Shown: one piece after another, positions 7,995 to 15,884 of the stretch
Numbering within the stretch: position 1 is the first letter of the stretch
Layout: the number at the start of each line of letters is the position of its first letter
From: JAQVEB01 sp028698105
Lineage (GTDB): Bacteria; Bacteroidota; Bacteroidia; Bacteroidales; Dysgonomonadaceae
DNA length: 16,385 nucleotides
Assembly: GCA_964293155.1 (NCBI GenBank)
Contig: CAXYYA010000059.1
Coordinates: forward strand, 1-16,385
Direction: 5' to 3'
Notes under the pieces: generated by a model
What the model was told of the DNA's origin: nothing
Database searches by the model: none
Seen by the model: the letters and a program-made list of their open reading frames with translations, nothing else
Made by a program: the position numbers and the translations under genes

Positions 7995-8002
7995 CAAAGA
8001 TA
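7995..8002 (-). promoter_or_regulatory. Bacteroidota-type -7 box for the LptF/G-like gene
   Basis: Minus-strand TATCTTTG, an exact match to the TAnnTTTG -7 consensus of the Bacteroidota primary sigma factor. It lies 38 bp before the permease start codon. A TTTG (8018-8021) lies upstream but only 15 bp away, closer than the usual spacing for a -33 box, so that half is uncertain. Confidence 0.6.
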
Positions 8003-8050
8003 ATAAAATCATGCGTACAAATGGTTTTTTCAACTACAAAGAAAATATAA

Positions 8051-8089
8051 GAAAAAACCGATAAACGGTTTATTTTGCCATTTATCGGT
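8051..8089 (-). terminator. Rho-independent terminator of the START-domain gene
   Basis: On minus, a 9-bp stem ACCGATAAA/TTTATCGGT (8081-8089 and 8057-8065) with a 15-base loop is followed directly by TTTTTTC. It lies 22 bp past the stop codon of the START-like gene and before the promoter box of the permease, separating the two units. Confidence 0.8.
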
Positions 8090-8110
8090 GATGCGTCCGG
8101 TAAGGATATT

Positions 8111-8500
8111 TTATACCCCTAATCTGCGTTTCATTCTGTCCACCTGCGTTTCCCAGAGCGTTATCGCATCACCTTTTTCATCGGGTTCGGCAAAATCGGT
8201 GATTTCCAAAGTCATATCTCCTGTCAGTTCCAGTTTATGCAGGGCAAATTCGAAATAAGAATCGTCTTCCTCGTCATCGAGCCAATGAAAACGAATGGTG
8301 CAGGAAGGTTTTATAAACTGAACGTCGGCAATATTGCTTGTTTTGTTCCAGACAAAGGTGTATTGCTTGGTTTCTTCGTCTGTAGATACCTCATCGGCAA
8401 ACCACTCCGATAGTCCGTCTATTTGGCTGATCATTCGCCATAAACTGCTTTGTGAGGCATTTCCCATCACAAATTCTATGTGGAATTTCTCTTTGTTCAT
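8111..8500 (-). CDS. START-like (AHSA1/SRPBCC fold) protein
   Basis: Small acidic protein of 129 residues of a Bacteroidota START-like family with the helix-grip (SRPBCC) fold. The N-terminal pattern includes SQSSLWRMISQIDGLSEWFAD (17-37), which matches the first strand, two short helices and the substrate-pocket lip typical of AHSA1-like domains. A long C-terminal helix (about 111-126, ITLWETQVDRMKRRL) would cover the pocket. No signal peptide or membrane segment is visible, so it should be cytoplasmic. The ligand is unknown and no enzymatic motif is visible. The leader has a Shine-Dalgarno-like GGAGAGG (8502-8508) next to the ATG, which is unusual among the genes here. It is monocistronic, with its own terminator. 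Confidence 0.85.
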   Translation of the reverse strand: MNKEKFHIEFVMGNASQSSLWRMISQIDGLSEWFADEVSTDEETKQYTFVWNKTSNIADVQFIKPSCTIRFHWLDDEEDDSYFEFALHKLELTGDMTLEITDFAEPDEKGDAITLWETQVDRMKRRLGV

Positions 8501-8576
8501 TCCTCTCCGTTATAAGCGGGCTCAATATACGATTTTTTTTATATATATCCACATTATTTCCGTTTTTTTTGTAAAA

Positions 8577-8596
8577 ACTGTGGATAAATACACAGT
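8577..8596. promoter_or_regulatory. ACTGTG-N8-CACAGT palindrome (operator-like)
   Basis: A 6-bp perfect inverted repeat with an 8-bp AT-rich spacer. The inner TGTG-N8-CACA layout is that of CRP/FNR-family operator half-sites, though the innermost A/T of the consensus is not kept. It sits 77 bp upstream of the START-gene start codon in the 201-bp gap between that gene and the NagB-like gene. The left arm also contains TGTGGATAA, identical to a DnaA-box sequence on the other strand. Which factor binds, if any, cannot be told. Confidence 0.3.
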
Positions 8597-8643
8597 CGGG
8601 TGTAATAGTTATGTTGTTTGCAGACTGTTAATTTGCAACTAAC

Positions 8644-8673
8644 AAAAAAGCATCCTTGCTACGGGATGCTTTT
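8644..8673 (-). terminator. Rho-independent terminator of the NagB-like/PIG-L gene
   Basis: On minus, a 10-bp stem AAAAGCATCC/GGATGCTTTT (8664-8673 and 8646-8655) with an 8-base loop runs into TTTTTTG. It lies 29 bp after the stop codon of the NagB-like fusion gene. Confidence 0.85.
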
Positions 8674-8701
8674 AGGGATATTTCGATATGCAATGTGCGT
8701 G

Positions 8702-10687
8702 TTATTTTATCGGTTTGTATTCCACAAATGCCTCAATGGCTTCGTAAGACGCAAGGCCGAGTTTGCAGTACATGTCGGCAGTTGCCTTGTTGCGTTCTTC
8801 GGAACGTTGCCAGAACAGCCGTTCATCGTCGCCGAGGAAAGGCGCGCTCTCCATCTGCGATTGGTGTTTGAGGATGGCGTTTCGTTTCTGGCGAAGTTCC
8901 TCGGGCGATAACGGAACGGCCATTTCAATATGGTCAATCTCCCACTCCATCCAAGCGCCGCGATACATCCACACGCGACAATCTTTGTACCATGGCTCCG
9001 TTTTTAACACATCAACAGCGGCCAGAGCGGCGTCCAAACACACTTTGTGTGTTCCGTGGGGATCGGCCAGGTCGCCGGCAACGTATATTTGATGCGGTTT
9101 AATGGTTTCAATAAAATCCTTCACGATATTCACATCCGCTTCGCTGATAGGGTTCTTTTTCACTTTCCCTGTTTCGTAGAAAGGTAAATCGAGAAAATGC
9201 ACGTTTTCTTCCGGTAAACCAATGTAGCGATCGGCTGTGCGCGCCTCTTCCCTGCGAATGCGCCCTTTAATGAAAAGAACGTCGGGCGTATCGGTATCGT
9301 CTTTCTTTTTTTGGTGCATCAGGTAATTGCGAATCTGATTGTATTTTTCGAGAATCGTAGTGTTTGTAGGATCGAATTTCTTTCTGATGCTGTTGATCAC
9401 CGATATATAGCGGATCACTTCTTCATCGCCCACGGCGATATTTCCCGATGTCTGGTAAGCAACGTGCACTTCGTGTCCCTGGCTCACCAAACGCTGAAAG
9501 GTTCCTCCCATGGAAATGACGTCGTCATCGGGGTGCGGGCTGAAGATAATCACCCTTTTGGGGTACGGTTTCGCCCTTTCGGGACGATAGGTATCGTCGG
9601 CGTCGGGTTTTCCACCGGGCCATCCGGTAATGGTGTGTTGTAAGTCGTTGAATATCTTGATATTTACGTTATAGGCCGATCCGTAGATCGTGAGCAGTTC
9701 GCTCAAGCCATAATCGTTGTAATCTTTGTTGGTCAACTTAAGAATGGGTTTATTCACCTTTTCGCATAACCAAACTATCGCTCTGCGAATCAGCTTATTG
9801 TTCCATTCGCAACTGGTTACCAGCCAGGGATAGCTGATGCGGGTAAGTTGCGTAGCTGCCGAAATGTCGGTAATCACTTTTGCTTCCTCGTGCGATTGCA
9901 ATACCGATGCGGGCACAGACTCCGTGATCTGTCCTTCTACCATTTCCTTGATACTCGGCGCCTTTTGTTCGCCCCAGGCGATCAGGGTGATCACCTTCGA
10001 TTCCATCATGTTGGAAATTCCCATCGTGATCGCGCTCGGCGGCACTTTTTCCAATGATCCGAAAGTTGAGATGGCATCCTGCCGTGAATCACCGTCCAGC
10101 ATTACCAAACGGGTAGATGAATGCAGGTTGCCTCCCGGCATGTTGAAACCGATATTCCCCTTACTTCCAAGCCCCAAGAGCAAATAATCCAACCCACCGT
10201 ATTTATGCAGATCTTTTTCGTATTTCTCGCAGTCTTCCACGATGAAATCCTTTTCCACAGTTGCGTCCGGTGAGTATATATTGGCCGGATCAAGATCAAT
10301 TTTATTTAAAAATCCCTCTTTTAACAGTTCCAAATTCGAGAGCGAATGATCAACTACAGGATAATACTCAAACGTATTGAAAACAACCAGGTTGTTAAAA
10401 CTTACGTTTTCTTCGTCGTGCATCCGGATGAGTTCCTCAAAAATATATTGCGGCGATGCGCCCCCTGACAGACCCAAAACGAAAGGTTTTCCCTCCTGTT
10501 GTTTTTGCTGCATGATCCTCACAATCTCGTTGGCAATTTTTTTCGCCGCCCTGTTTATGTCATCATAGATAAGCGTAGGAATCTTTTCGAAACGCGTGAG
10601 CGTGAACTTATCAAAATCGTTATCGGGTTTGTAATACTTCTGCGGTACTCTTTCCAATGTAATGTTTGAGCTGAGATTTAATTTCAT
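8702..10687 (-). CDS. NagB-like domain fused to PIG-L deacetylase
   Basis: Two-domain protein of 661 residues, usually annotated in Bacteroidota as glucosamine-6-phosphate deaminase. The N-terminal part (about 30-290) has the NagB/RpiA/PGL fold with a sugar-phosphate loop GLSGGASP (72-79). The C-terminal part (about 375-620) is a PIG-L/LmbE-type deacetylase with the zinc motif SPHPDDDVISMGG (383-395) and a second His region DPHGTHK (542-548). Between them is a conserved linker with YGSAYNVNIKIFNDLQHTIT (335-354). In E. coli NagB the catalytic residues are Asp72, Asp141, His143 and Glu148. Here the matching segments read FNTFEYYP (103-110) and GSKGNIGFNMPG (174-185), so all four are replaced by Phe, Lys, Asn and Met. 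The PIG-L site looks intact. Thus deacetylation of an N-acetyl sugar is more credible than NagB deamination. A POT-type transporter lies upstream. Confidence 0.9.
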   Translation of the reverse strand: MKLNLSSNITLERVPQKYYKPDNDFDKFTLTRFEKIPTLIYDDINRAAKKIANEIVRIMQQKQQEGKPFVLGLSGGASPQYIFEELIRMHDEENVSFNNLVVFNTFEYYPVVDHSLSNLELLKEGFLNKIDLDPANIYSPDATVEKDFIVEDCEKYEKDLHKYGGLDYLLLGLGSKGNIGFNMPGGNLHSSTRLVMLDGDSRQDAISTFGSLEKVPPSAITMGISNMMESKVITLIAWGEQKAPSIKEMVEGQITESVPASVLQSHEEAKVITDISAATQLTRISYPWLVTSCEWNNKLIRRAIVWLCEKVNKPILKLTNKDYNDYGLSELLTIYGSAYNVNIKIFNDLQHTITGWPGGKPDADDTYRPERAKPYPKRVIIFSPHPDDDVISMGGTFQRLVSQGHEVHVAYQTSGNIAVGDEEVIRYISVINSIRKKFDPTNTTILEKYNQIRNYLMHQKKKDDTDTPDVLFIKGRIRREEARTADRYIGLPEENVHFLDLPFYETGKVKKNPISEADVNIVKDFIETIKPHQIYVAGDLADPHGTHKVCLDAALAAVDVLKTEPWYKDCRVWMYRGAWMEWEIDHIEMAVPLSPEELRQKRNAILKHQSQMESAPFLGDDERLFWQRSEERNKATADMYCKLGLASYEAIEAFVEYKPIK

Positions 10688-10746
10688 GATGCGCTTGGGA
10701 ATTTGAGTTGAAATGGATATTTTTTAAAAAAATTAATTTTATACTG

Positions 10747-10754
10747 CAAAGATA
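10747..10754 (-). promoter_or_regulatory. Bacteroidota-type -7 box for the NagB-like/PIG-L gene
   Basis: Minus-strand TATCTTTG in the 76-bp gap after the MFS gene, 60 bp before the start codon of the NagB-like fusion. It is identical to the boxes at 7995 and 12194. No TTTG is seen at the expected -33 distance. It suggests the fusion gene can be transcribed independently of the transporter. Confidence 0.55.
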
Positions 10755-10763
10755 ATAAATATT

Positions 10764-12143
10764 TCAGACGTTTACTTCCTTTTTGTCTAATTTTTTCGTG
10801 ACTATCGAATAAATTAACAGGGCAATAGCCGATATAGCCCCAATCCCTACAAACACATACCAGATATAATGCGCATGTTGTGTGGCGGCAGCATATTCCA
10901 CCGTATTCAGTACGCCTTCGGCGTTGGTGTATAAACGCGGATCGGGACAATATTTATCAAGCAGAAATCCCGATATACCGAATGCAAAAAGATACGAAAA
11001 GAACGAATGCAAATGACTGAATCCCAGGTATAATCCTTCTTCGCCAGTGGGAGCCTGCAACGAAAAATATTCGAGATAACGGGGCGATATAAAGCACTCG
11101 GCCAATGCCTGAAAGGCAATACCCACGATCATCATAAAAGCCACAGGGTGCATTCCTAAAATATAATCGGTTCCAACCTGTGTGCCAAACGACATCACCA
11201 GCGCTGAAAACGGAATGATGAACATCCCCACCATCATTGACGTGATGGCACTTCTTTTTTTCATGATAGAAGTGATGAAATTCACGCTCAGGAAAACAAC
11301 CAACGGATTCACGTTGGCATACCAACCCGGCGTGGCGCCGTCTCCGATCATTCTGATCACGTATTTCGGCATCGTTGAATACATCTGACTTTGAATCATC
11401 CAAAACCCGCTCACGATAATCATCAGTATCATTAAACGGACATTCGACAATACTTTTACCAGTCCGCTCCACAGTATTTTCAACGATTTACCCTGCCCTT
11501 CAACCTGCGTGGATTTATACAACAGAAAAACCAGAATCAGCGCCAAAAACGTCATGGAAGCCGAGAAATAGTTTAAGTAAACCAATCCCTGATCGCCCAG
11601 ACTTTTGCGTAACGGGTCAACGACGGTTTTTCCGGTAAAAGCGCCGATGTTTACCATCATGTAAAATATGGCATATCCACGTGCGCGATTTTCGGTGGTT
11701 GTTTCGCGGGCCACCGTTCCCGAAATCACCGCTTTAATAAATGCGCCGCCAATAACAATAAATACCAAAACGGGAACTATTGACCATTGCAGGTTGCTTT
11801 CGAGCAATCCGGTGAACTCGGTAGTCATTTCGTATTTTACCAATCCTGCGCTTTCGAGCATGGTGGGAAGCAGTCCCAATCCGCCGTAACCGGTTGTCAG
11901 TAATGCAAACGCCAGCATAATGGCATTACGAAAACCCATTTTATCGGCAATCGCACCGGTAAACGTCGGAAGCAGATACAGCAACGCCGAGAAAACGCCG
12001 GCAACCAAGCCGGCCTGGACGTCAGTAAACCCCCAGACGTTGGAAAGATATAATGTGATTACAATAAAAACGGCATAATATGCCAATCGCTCAAGCAGTT
12101 CAACGAAGTTGGCTACCCAAAACGGCCTTGAAAATTTTGTCAT
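10764..12143 (-). CDS. MFS transporter, POT/PTR2 (oligopeptide) type
   Basis: Polytopic inner-membrane protein of 459 residues with about 12 predicted helices. The first helix carries ELLERLAYY (15-23), which matches the ExxERxxxY proton-coupling motif of proton-dependent oligopeptide transporters. The cytoplasmic loop after helix 2 reads GAIADKMGFRNAI (63-75), the MFS motif A. GGAFIKAVISGTVARET (132-148) corresponds to the PTR2 signature region that in classical members includes GGIKP. The POT assignment therefore rests on several motifs, but the substrate could be peptides, muropeptides or another small solute. The next gene downstream on the same strand is a sugar-deacetylase-like fusion with its own promoter box. 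A palindrome overlaps the promoter and may regulate it. Confidence 0.87.
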   Translation of the reverse strand: MTKFSRPFWVANFVELLERLAYYAVFIVITLYLSNVWGFTDVQAGLVAGVFSALLYLLPTFTGAIADKMGFRNAIMLAFALLTTGYGGLGLLPTMLESAGLVKYEMTTEFTGLLESNLQWSIVPVLVFIVIGGAFIKAVISGTVARETTTENRARGYAIFYMMVNIGAFTGKTVVDPLRKSLGDQGLVYLNYFSASMTFLALILVFLLYKSTQVEGQGKSLKILWSGLVKVLSNVRLMILMIIVSGFWMIQSQMYSTMPKYVIRMIGDGATPGWYANVNPLVVFLSVNFITSIMKKRSAITSMMVGMFIIPFSALVMSFGTQVGTDYILGMHPVAFMMIVGIAFQALAECFISPRYLEYFSLQAPTGEEGLYLGFSHLHSFFSYLFAFGISGFLLDKYCPDPRLYTNAEGVLNTVEYAAATQHAHYIWYVFVGIGAISAIALLIYSIVTKKLDKKEVNV

Positions 12144-12178
12144 TCTTAACGGATTTAATTGTTAAATTACAGCACATT

Positions 12179-12197
12179 TTTGCATGAATTGTGCAAA
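12179..12197. promoter_or_regulatory. TTTGCA-N7-TGCAAA operator-like palindrome at the MFS promoter
   Basis: A perfect inverted repeat with 6-bp arms (12179-12184 and 12192-12197) and a 7-bp spacer, total 19 bp. It overlaps the -7 box at 12194-12201 and extends over the expected transcription start of the MFS gene, where a repressor would block initiation. It could also be a chance AT-rich palindrome. Confidence 0.35.
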
Positions 12198-12201
12198 GAT
12201 A
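12194..12201 (-). promoter_or_regulatory. Bacteroidota-type -7 box for the MFS gene
   Basis: Minus-strand TATCTTTG followed by C, 51 bp before the MFS start codon; it has the same sequence as two other boxes in the window. A clear -33 TTTG is not seen. Confidence 0.6.
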
Positions 12202-12273
12202 ACCTAATTTTTCAATCGGATTTTATGTTTTTTGATTTAATAAGGATTTTTGGGAAATGGTGAATAAACCCCA

Positions 12274-14700
12274 TTAATGCAAATCTACGACCGTGATGCC
12301 GGCTCCTCCGAATTGGACGTGCTCGTCCTGATAATGCGCAACTTCGTTCACGGCGCGTAAATAATCGCGAATAATCTGCCGCAATGCGCCCGTGCCGGTG
12401 CCGTGGAGAATGCGAACCCGGGCAATGCCCAACTGAATGGCGTCATCAATGAAGTACATCACAGCCTGCAAGGCTTCATCGCCGCGCATGCCGCGCACAT
12501 CTATCTCCTGTTTAAAATTGAGTCTCCTTTCGTGTAACAGATCGCGGGTATTGGATTGGGCCTTTTGTTCCTTTTTTAATTGATTGTTGCTCACCTGCTC
12601 CAGTTTTTCCAAGCCGACGGTTGATTTGATCATGCCGAAGGCAACGACTGCTTTTTTACCGGAAATATCCATGATTTCGCCGACTGAAGTTTGTCCTTTT
12701 AAACGAACGTTATCGCCCACGGAAAGTGGTGCTTTTTGCGGAGGTTGTTGCGTTGTGTTTTTCTTTATTTTCTTTTTTAAAGCAGGTTTTTCTTCTTTGG
12801 ATGAAATTGGCGAAGCCATTTTATCGCGAAACTCGTTTAGCGTTTGCCGGATTTGTTTGGTTTTCTCTTTTTCAGCCTGCGACTGGCGTATCTCCCTAAT
12901 CGTTTGCTCTATCTTCGCATTGCTTTCGGACAACAGCTGTTCCGCTTCCTGCCTCGCTTTTGAGATGATTTCCTTCTTTTGCTTGTTTACTTCCTCCAAA
13001 TTCGATTCGTATTCTGAAGAAATCTTCTCAATGTGGATGTTTTTACGCCGAATTTCGTCGCGTTTGCGTTCCCAGTATCTTTTATCGCGGGCAATATCCT
13101 GCAAGTATTTGTCCATATTCACGTAATCGCTTCCCACGATTTCCGAAGCTTGCGCGATAACTTCTTCCGGCAAGCCGATTTTTCGGGCAATTTCAACGGC
13201 AAAGGAACTTCCCGGATTTCCTATGGAAAGCTGAAAGAGCGGCTGCATGTGATGCCTGTCGTAAAGCATGGCGCCGTTTACCACACCGACGTGATCGTTG
13301 GCATACAGTTTCAGGTTTTGGTAGTGCGTGGTGATCACTCCAAACGATTGCTGCTCGTTAAACCGTTCCAGCAAAGCCTGGGCGATGGCTGCGCCAATCT
13401 GCGGTTCGGTTCCGCTGCCAAATTCGTCAATGAGCAGCAGCGATTTTTTGTTGCAGTTTTTCACGAAAAATTTCATGTTCATCAGATGCGAACTGTAGGT
13501 GGACAGATCGTTTTCAATGGATTGTTCGTCTCCAATATCAATGAAAATATCGCTGAAAACACCCACACGTGAGTTTTCCTTCAACGGTATCGGCAATCCG
13601 CATTGCACCATGTATTGCAACAATCCCACCGTTTTCAGGCAAACCGATTTGCCGCCGGCATTCGGGCCGGAAATAATCAATATCCGGTTCTCCCGGCTCA
13701 GAACAATATCCAACGGTACCACTTTCCGGGTCTGTTTTTTAAGCGCCAGAAAGAGCAACGGATGCACCGCCTGCACCCAATCAATCTCCGTTTTGTCTTC
13801 CAGAGGCGGTTTTATGGCGTTAATTTGCTGCGCAAATCCGGCTTTGGCCTGAATAAAATCTATTTCTGCCAGAAAGTTGTACGATTCTGCCAGTCCGGGC
13901 AGAAAAGGACGCAGATAATTGGTAAAATCGGTAAGTATTTTGATGATCTCACGGCGTTCGTCGTTTTCGAGTTCGCGAATGCGGTTGTTGGCTTCCACTA
14001 CTTCCGACGGCTCAATGTAAACCGTTTTACCCGACGCCGATTCGTCGTGTACAATTCCTTTTATCTTGCGCTTGTAAGACGGATTAACCGGTATAACCAA
14101 CCTTCCGTCGCGCATGCTCGGAGCCACGTCCTTATCCACATAGCCTTCGGCTTGTGCTTTGCGCAAAATAGCGTTGAGGCTTTTGGAAATACCGTTCATG
14201 GTTGAAGTCAGTTGACGGCGGATATCGGCTAAATTCGGCGTAGCATTGTCCCTGATTTGTCCGAAATTATCGAGTATGGCATCAATTTTTTTCACGATTT
14301 CGGGATAAACCGTAACCGTTTCGGTTAGAGCGAATAAAAACGGATATTTGGGGCCTTTATCGCTATCGCGACGCAGAAAAGCCACCACCGAATGAATGGT
14401 TTGTAACGAACGTTGCAGCTCCATCAGCGTGTTTTGGTCTATCCATGACCCTTCCACGCGCAGACGCCGCAACACGGGGCGCACATCGTAAAAGTAATCG
14501 GCCGGAAACGAGTCTTCTTCCTGCAAAATACGCATGTACTCCTCGGTTTGCGATAATCGCGCGACGATCTCGCCAAAAGAATCGGAAAACGTCATTTCCG
14601 CCGTCTTCTCCTTCCCTAAAGAGCTTAAACACTGATTTTCTATCAGTTGCCGTATTTTGTAAAACTCCAGTTTTTGTTCTATTTCCGCAGGATATACCAC
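12274..14700 (-). CDS. mutS2: Endonuclease MutS2 (Smr-domain MutS homologue)
   Basis: MutS2 binds branched or stalled DNA/ribosome substrates. It is linked to suppression of homologous recombination and, in Bacillus, to ribosome collision rescue; it is not a mismatch-repair MutS. All 808 residues are intact. A clamp/lever region (about 1-310) includes GIVHDESASGKTVYIEP (215-231). The ATPase has Walker A GPNAGGKS (345-352), Walker B LLLIDEFGSGTEP (421-433) and an ITTHY switch (456-460). A coiled coil (about 515-630) is followed by a lysine-rich linker and a KOW-like stretch (about 657-700). A C-terminal Smr nuclease domain carries DVRGMRGDEAL (734-744) and HGTGTGALR (766-774). The start is GTG: no ATG lies upstream in frame before a stop, and the following VYPAEIEQKLEF matches the family N-terminus. 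It is divergent from the DUF2891 gene. Confidence 0.97.
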   Translation of the reverse strand: MVYPAEIEQKLEFYKIRQLIENQCLSSLGKEKTAEMTFSDSFGEIVARLSQTEEYMRILQEEDSFPADYFYDVRPVLRRLRVEGSWIDQNTLMELQRSLQTIHSVVAFLRRDSDKGPKYPFLFALTETVTVYPEIVKKIDAILDNFGQIRDNATPNLADIRRQLTSTMNGISKSLNAILRKAQAEGYVDKDVAPSMRDGRLVIPVNPSYKRKIKGIVHDESASGKTVYIEPSEVVEANNRIRELENDERREIIKILTDFTNYLRPFLPGLAESYNFLAEIDFIQAKAGFAQQINAIKPPLEDKTEIDWVQAVHPLLFLALKKQTRKVVPLDIVLSRENRILIISGPNAGGKSVCLKTVGLLQYMVQCGLPIPLKENSRVGVFSDIFIDIGDEQSIENDLSTYSSHLMNMKFFVKNCNKKSLLLIDEFGSGTEPQIGAAIAQALLERFNEQQSFGVITTHYQNLKLYANDHVGVVNGAMLYDRHHMQPLFQLSIGNPGSSFAVEIARKIGLPEEVIAQASEIVGSDYVNMDKYLQDIARDKRYWERKRDEIRRKNIHIEKISSEYESNLEEVNKQKKEIISKARQEAEQLLSESNAKIEQTIREIRQSQAEKEKTKQIRQTLNEFRDKMASPISSKEEKPALKKKIKKNTTQQPPQKAPLSVGDNVRLKGQTSVGEIMDISGKKAVVAFGMIKSTVGLEKLEQVSNNQLKKEQKAQSNTRDLLHERRLNFKQEIDVRGMRGDEALQAVMYFIDDAIQLGIARVRILHGTGTGALRQIIRDYLRAVNEVAHYQDEHVQFGGAGITVVDLH

Positions 14701-14719
14701 AGCTTTGTTTTTTGAGCTA

Positions 14720-14727
14720 CAAAATTA
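14720..14727 (-). promoter_or_regulatory. Possible -7 box for mutS2
   Basis: Minus-strand TAATTTTG fits TAnnTTTG and lies 20 bp before the mutS2 GTG. It would leave a leader of only about 12 bases, and no -33 TTTG is apparent. Confidence 0.4.
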
Positions 14728-14777
14728 CATTTTTTGATTGATATTTGCTATTGTAACCGCGTTATCGGGATTTTTTT

Positions 14778-14785
14778 TACCTTTG
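14778..14785 (+). promoter_or_regulatory. Possible -7 box for the DUF2891 gene
   Basis: TACCTTTG fits TAnnTTTG and lies 19 bp before the ATG at 14805. A TTG at 14751-14753 is somewhat farther upstream than the usual -33 spacing. The 104-bp gap to mutS2 must hold both divergent promoters. Confidence 0.45.
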
Positions 14786-14804
14786 GAAAATAAAAACAAA
14801 ATGT

Positions 14805-15884
14805 ATGAAACCTTATTATTTGCCTATTGTTGTTTTGCTTGCGATGTCTTTCAGTATGAACTCTTTTTCGCAACATGCGCCGCAACTTACCGATGAAACA
14901 GCCGTAAAACTTTCGGAACTACCGTTGAAATGCATCAATCAGGAATATCCGAATAAAACGGCGCATATTATCAACAACCGTAAAGAAGCCAAACTCACGC
15001 CGCGCGTACTTCATCCGGCATTTTATGGCTGTTTCGATTGGCATAGCAGTGTGCACGGGCACTGGATGCTCGTGCGGCTCTTGAAGAAAAAACCTGAAAT
15101 TCCAAACCGCGAAGCCATCATACAAACGTTAAACAATTCGTTTCAAAAATCGAAATTATCTGCTGAAGCAGAATATTTTACGAAATACGAAAAGAGCGAA
15201 ACTTTTGAGCGAACCTACGGTTGGGCGTGGATGTTGAAACTGGACGAAGAGTTAGCGACATGGGATAACCCGATGGCGAAGACGTGGCACGAAAATATGC
15301 AACCGCTCACGCTACAAATCGTGAAATCGTGGACGGCATACCTGCCCAAGCAGACTTATCCGAACAGAACGGGCGTTCATCCGAATTCGGCTTTCGCCAT
15401 CGGATTTGCCCTGGATTGGGCAAGAGCCACAAAAAATACAGCATTTGAAGAACAACTGACGCAAAAAGCAAAAGATTTTTATCTGAAAGATACCAATACG
15501 CCGGCTTATTTGGAACCGGACGGTTCGGATTTTTTCTCTCCCAGCCTCGAAATCGCCGATCTGATGCGCCGGGTGTTGTCTCAAGAGGAGTTTTCGGAAT
15601 GGCTAAACGATTTTTACGAAATGCGAAGCATAGAAAACATAAGCCAGGCACCTGTTGTAAGCGATATAAACGATTATCAGATCGTTCATTTGATCGGACT
15701 GTCGTTTTCAAAAGCGTGGTGCATGAAGAGCATCGCGACAGCCCTCCCCGATGATCATCCGTTAAAACAACATTTTATGCCGACTTCTGCAAATTTGTTG
15801 AACAACGCCCTACCCTTTGTTTTTGAAGGAAACTACGGTGGCGAACATTGGCTGGCATCGTTTGCGATGATGGCGCTGGAGTAA
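14805..15884 (+). CDS. DUF2891 family protein with signal peptide
   Basis: Protein of 359 residues in the DUF2891 family, whose function is not established. Residues 1-22 form a typical secretion signal (Lys2, hydrophobic 6-17, small residues up to FSQ), so the protein is likely exported to the periplasm. Family hallmarks are HPAFYGCFDWHSSVHGHW (70-87), TYGWAWMLKLDEEL (137-150), EPDGSDFFSPSLEIADLM (237-254) and GGEHWLASFA (345-354). The conserved His, Trp, Asp and Glu residues and helix-rich sequence recall alpha/alpha-barrel carbohydrate enzymes, but that is only a guess. It is the sole plus-strand gene and is divergent from mutS2. The 3' end overlaps the reading frame of the convergent GIY-YIG gene by 75 bp. 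The chosen ATG lies four bases after another ATG in a different frame. Confidence 0.92.
   Translation: MKPYYLPIVVLLAMSFSMNSFSQHAPQLTDETAVKLSELPLKCINQEYPNKTAHIINNRKEAKLTPRVLHPAFYGCFDWHSSVHGHWMLVRLLKKKPEIPNREAIIQTLNNSFQKSKLSAEAEYFTKYEKSETFERTYGWAWMLKLDEELATWDNPMAKTWHENMQPLTLQIVKSWTAYLPKQTYPNRTGVHPNSAFAIGFALDWARATKNTAFEEQLTQKAKDFYLKDTNTPAYLEPDGSDFFSPSLEIADLMRRVLSQEEFSEWLNDFYEMRSIENISQAPVVSDINDYQIVHLIGLSFSKAWCMKSIATALPDDHPLKQHFMPTSANLLNNALPFVFEGNYGGEHWLASFAMMALE

Noticed and set aside
8545..8596. DnaA-box-like sites as a replication origin
   Set aside because: There is just one perfect and one imperfect box, with no cluster, and no dnaA, dnaN or other origin-linked gene is nearby.
10957..11472. 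Second minus-strand frame inside the MFS gene
   Set aside because: It is a frame-shifted overlap of the transporter, with composition unlike a real protein and no start context.
13603..14205. Long plus-strand open frame opposite mutS2
   Set aside because: It is antisense to an intact MutS2 coding region and has no family features.
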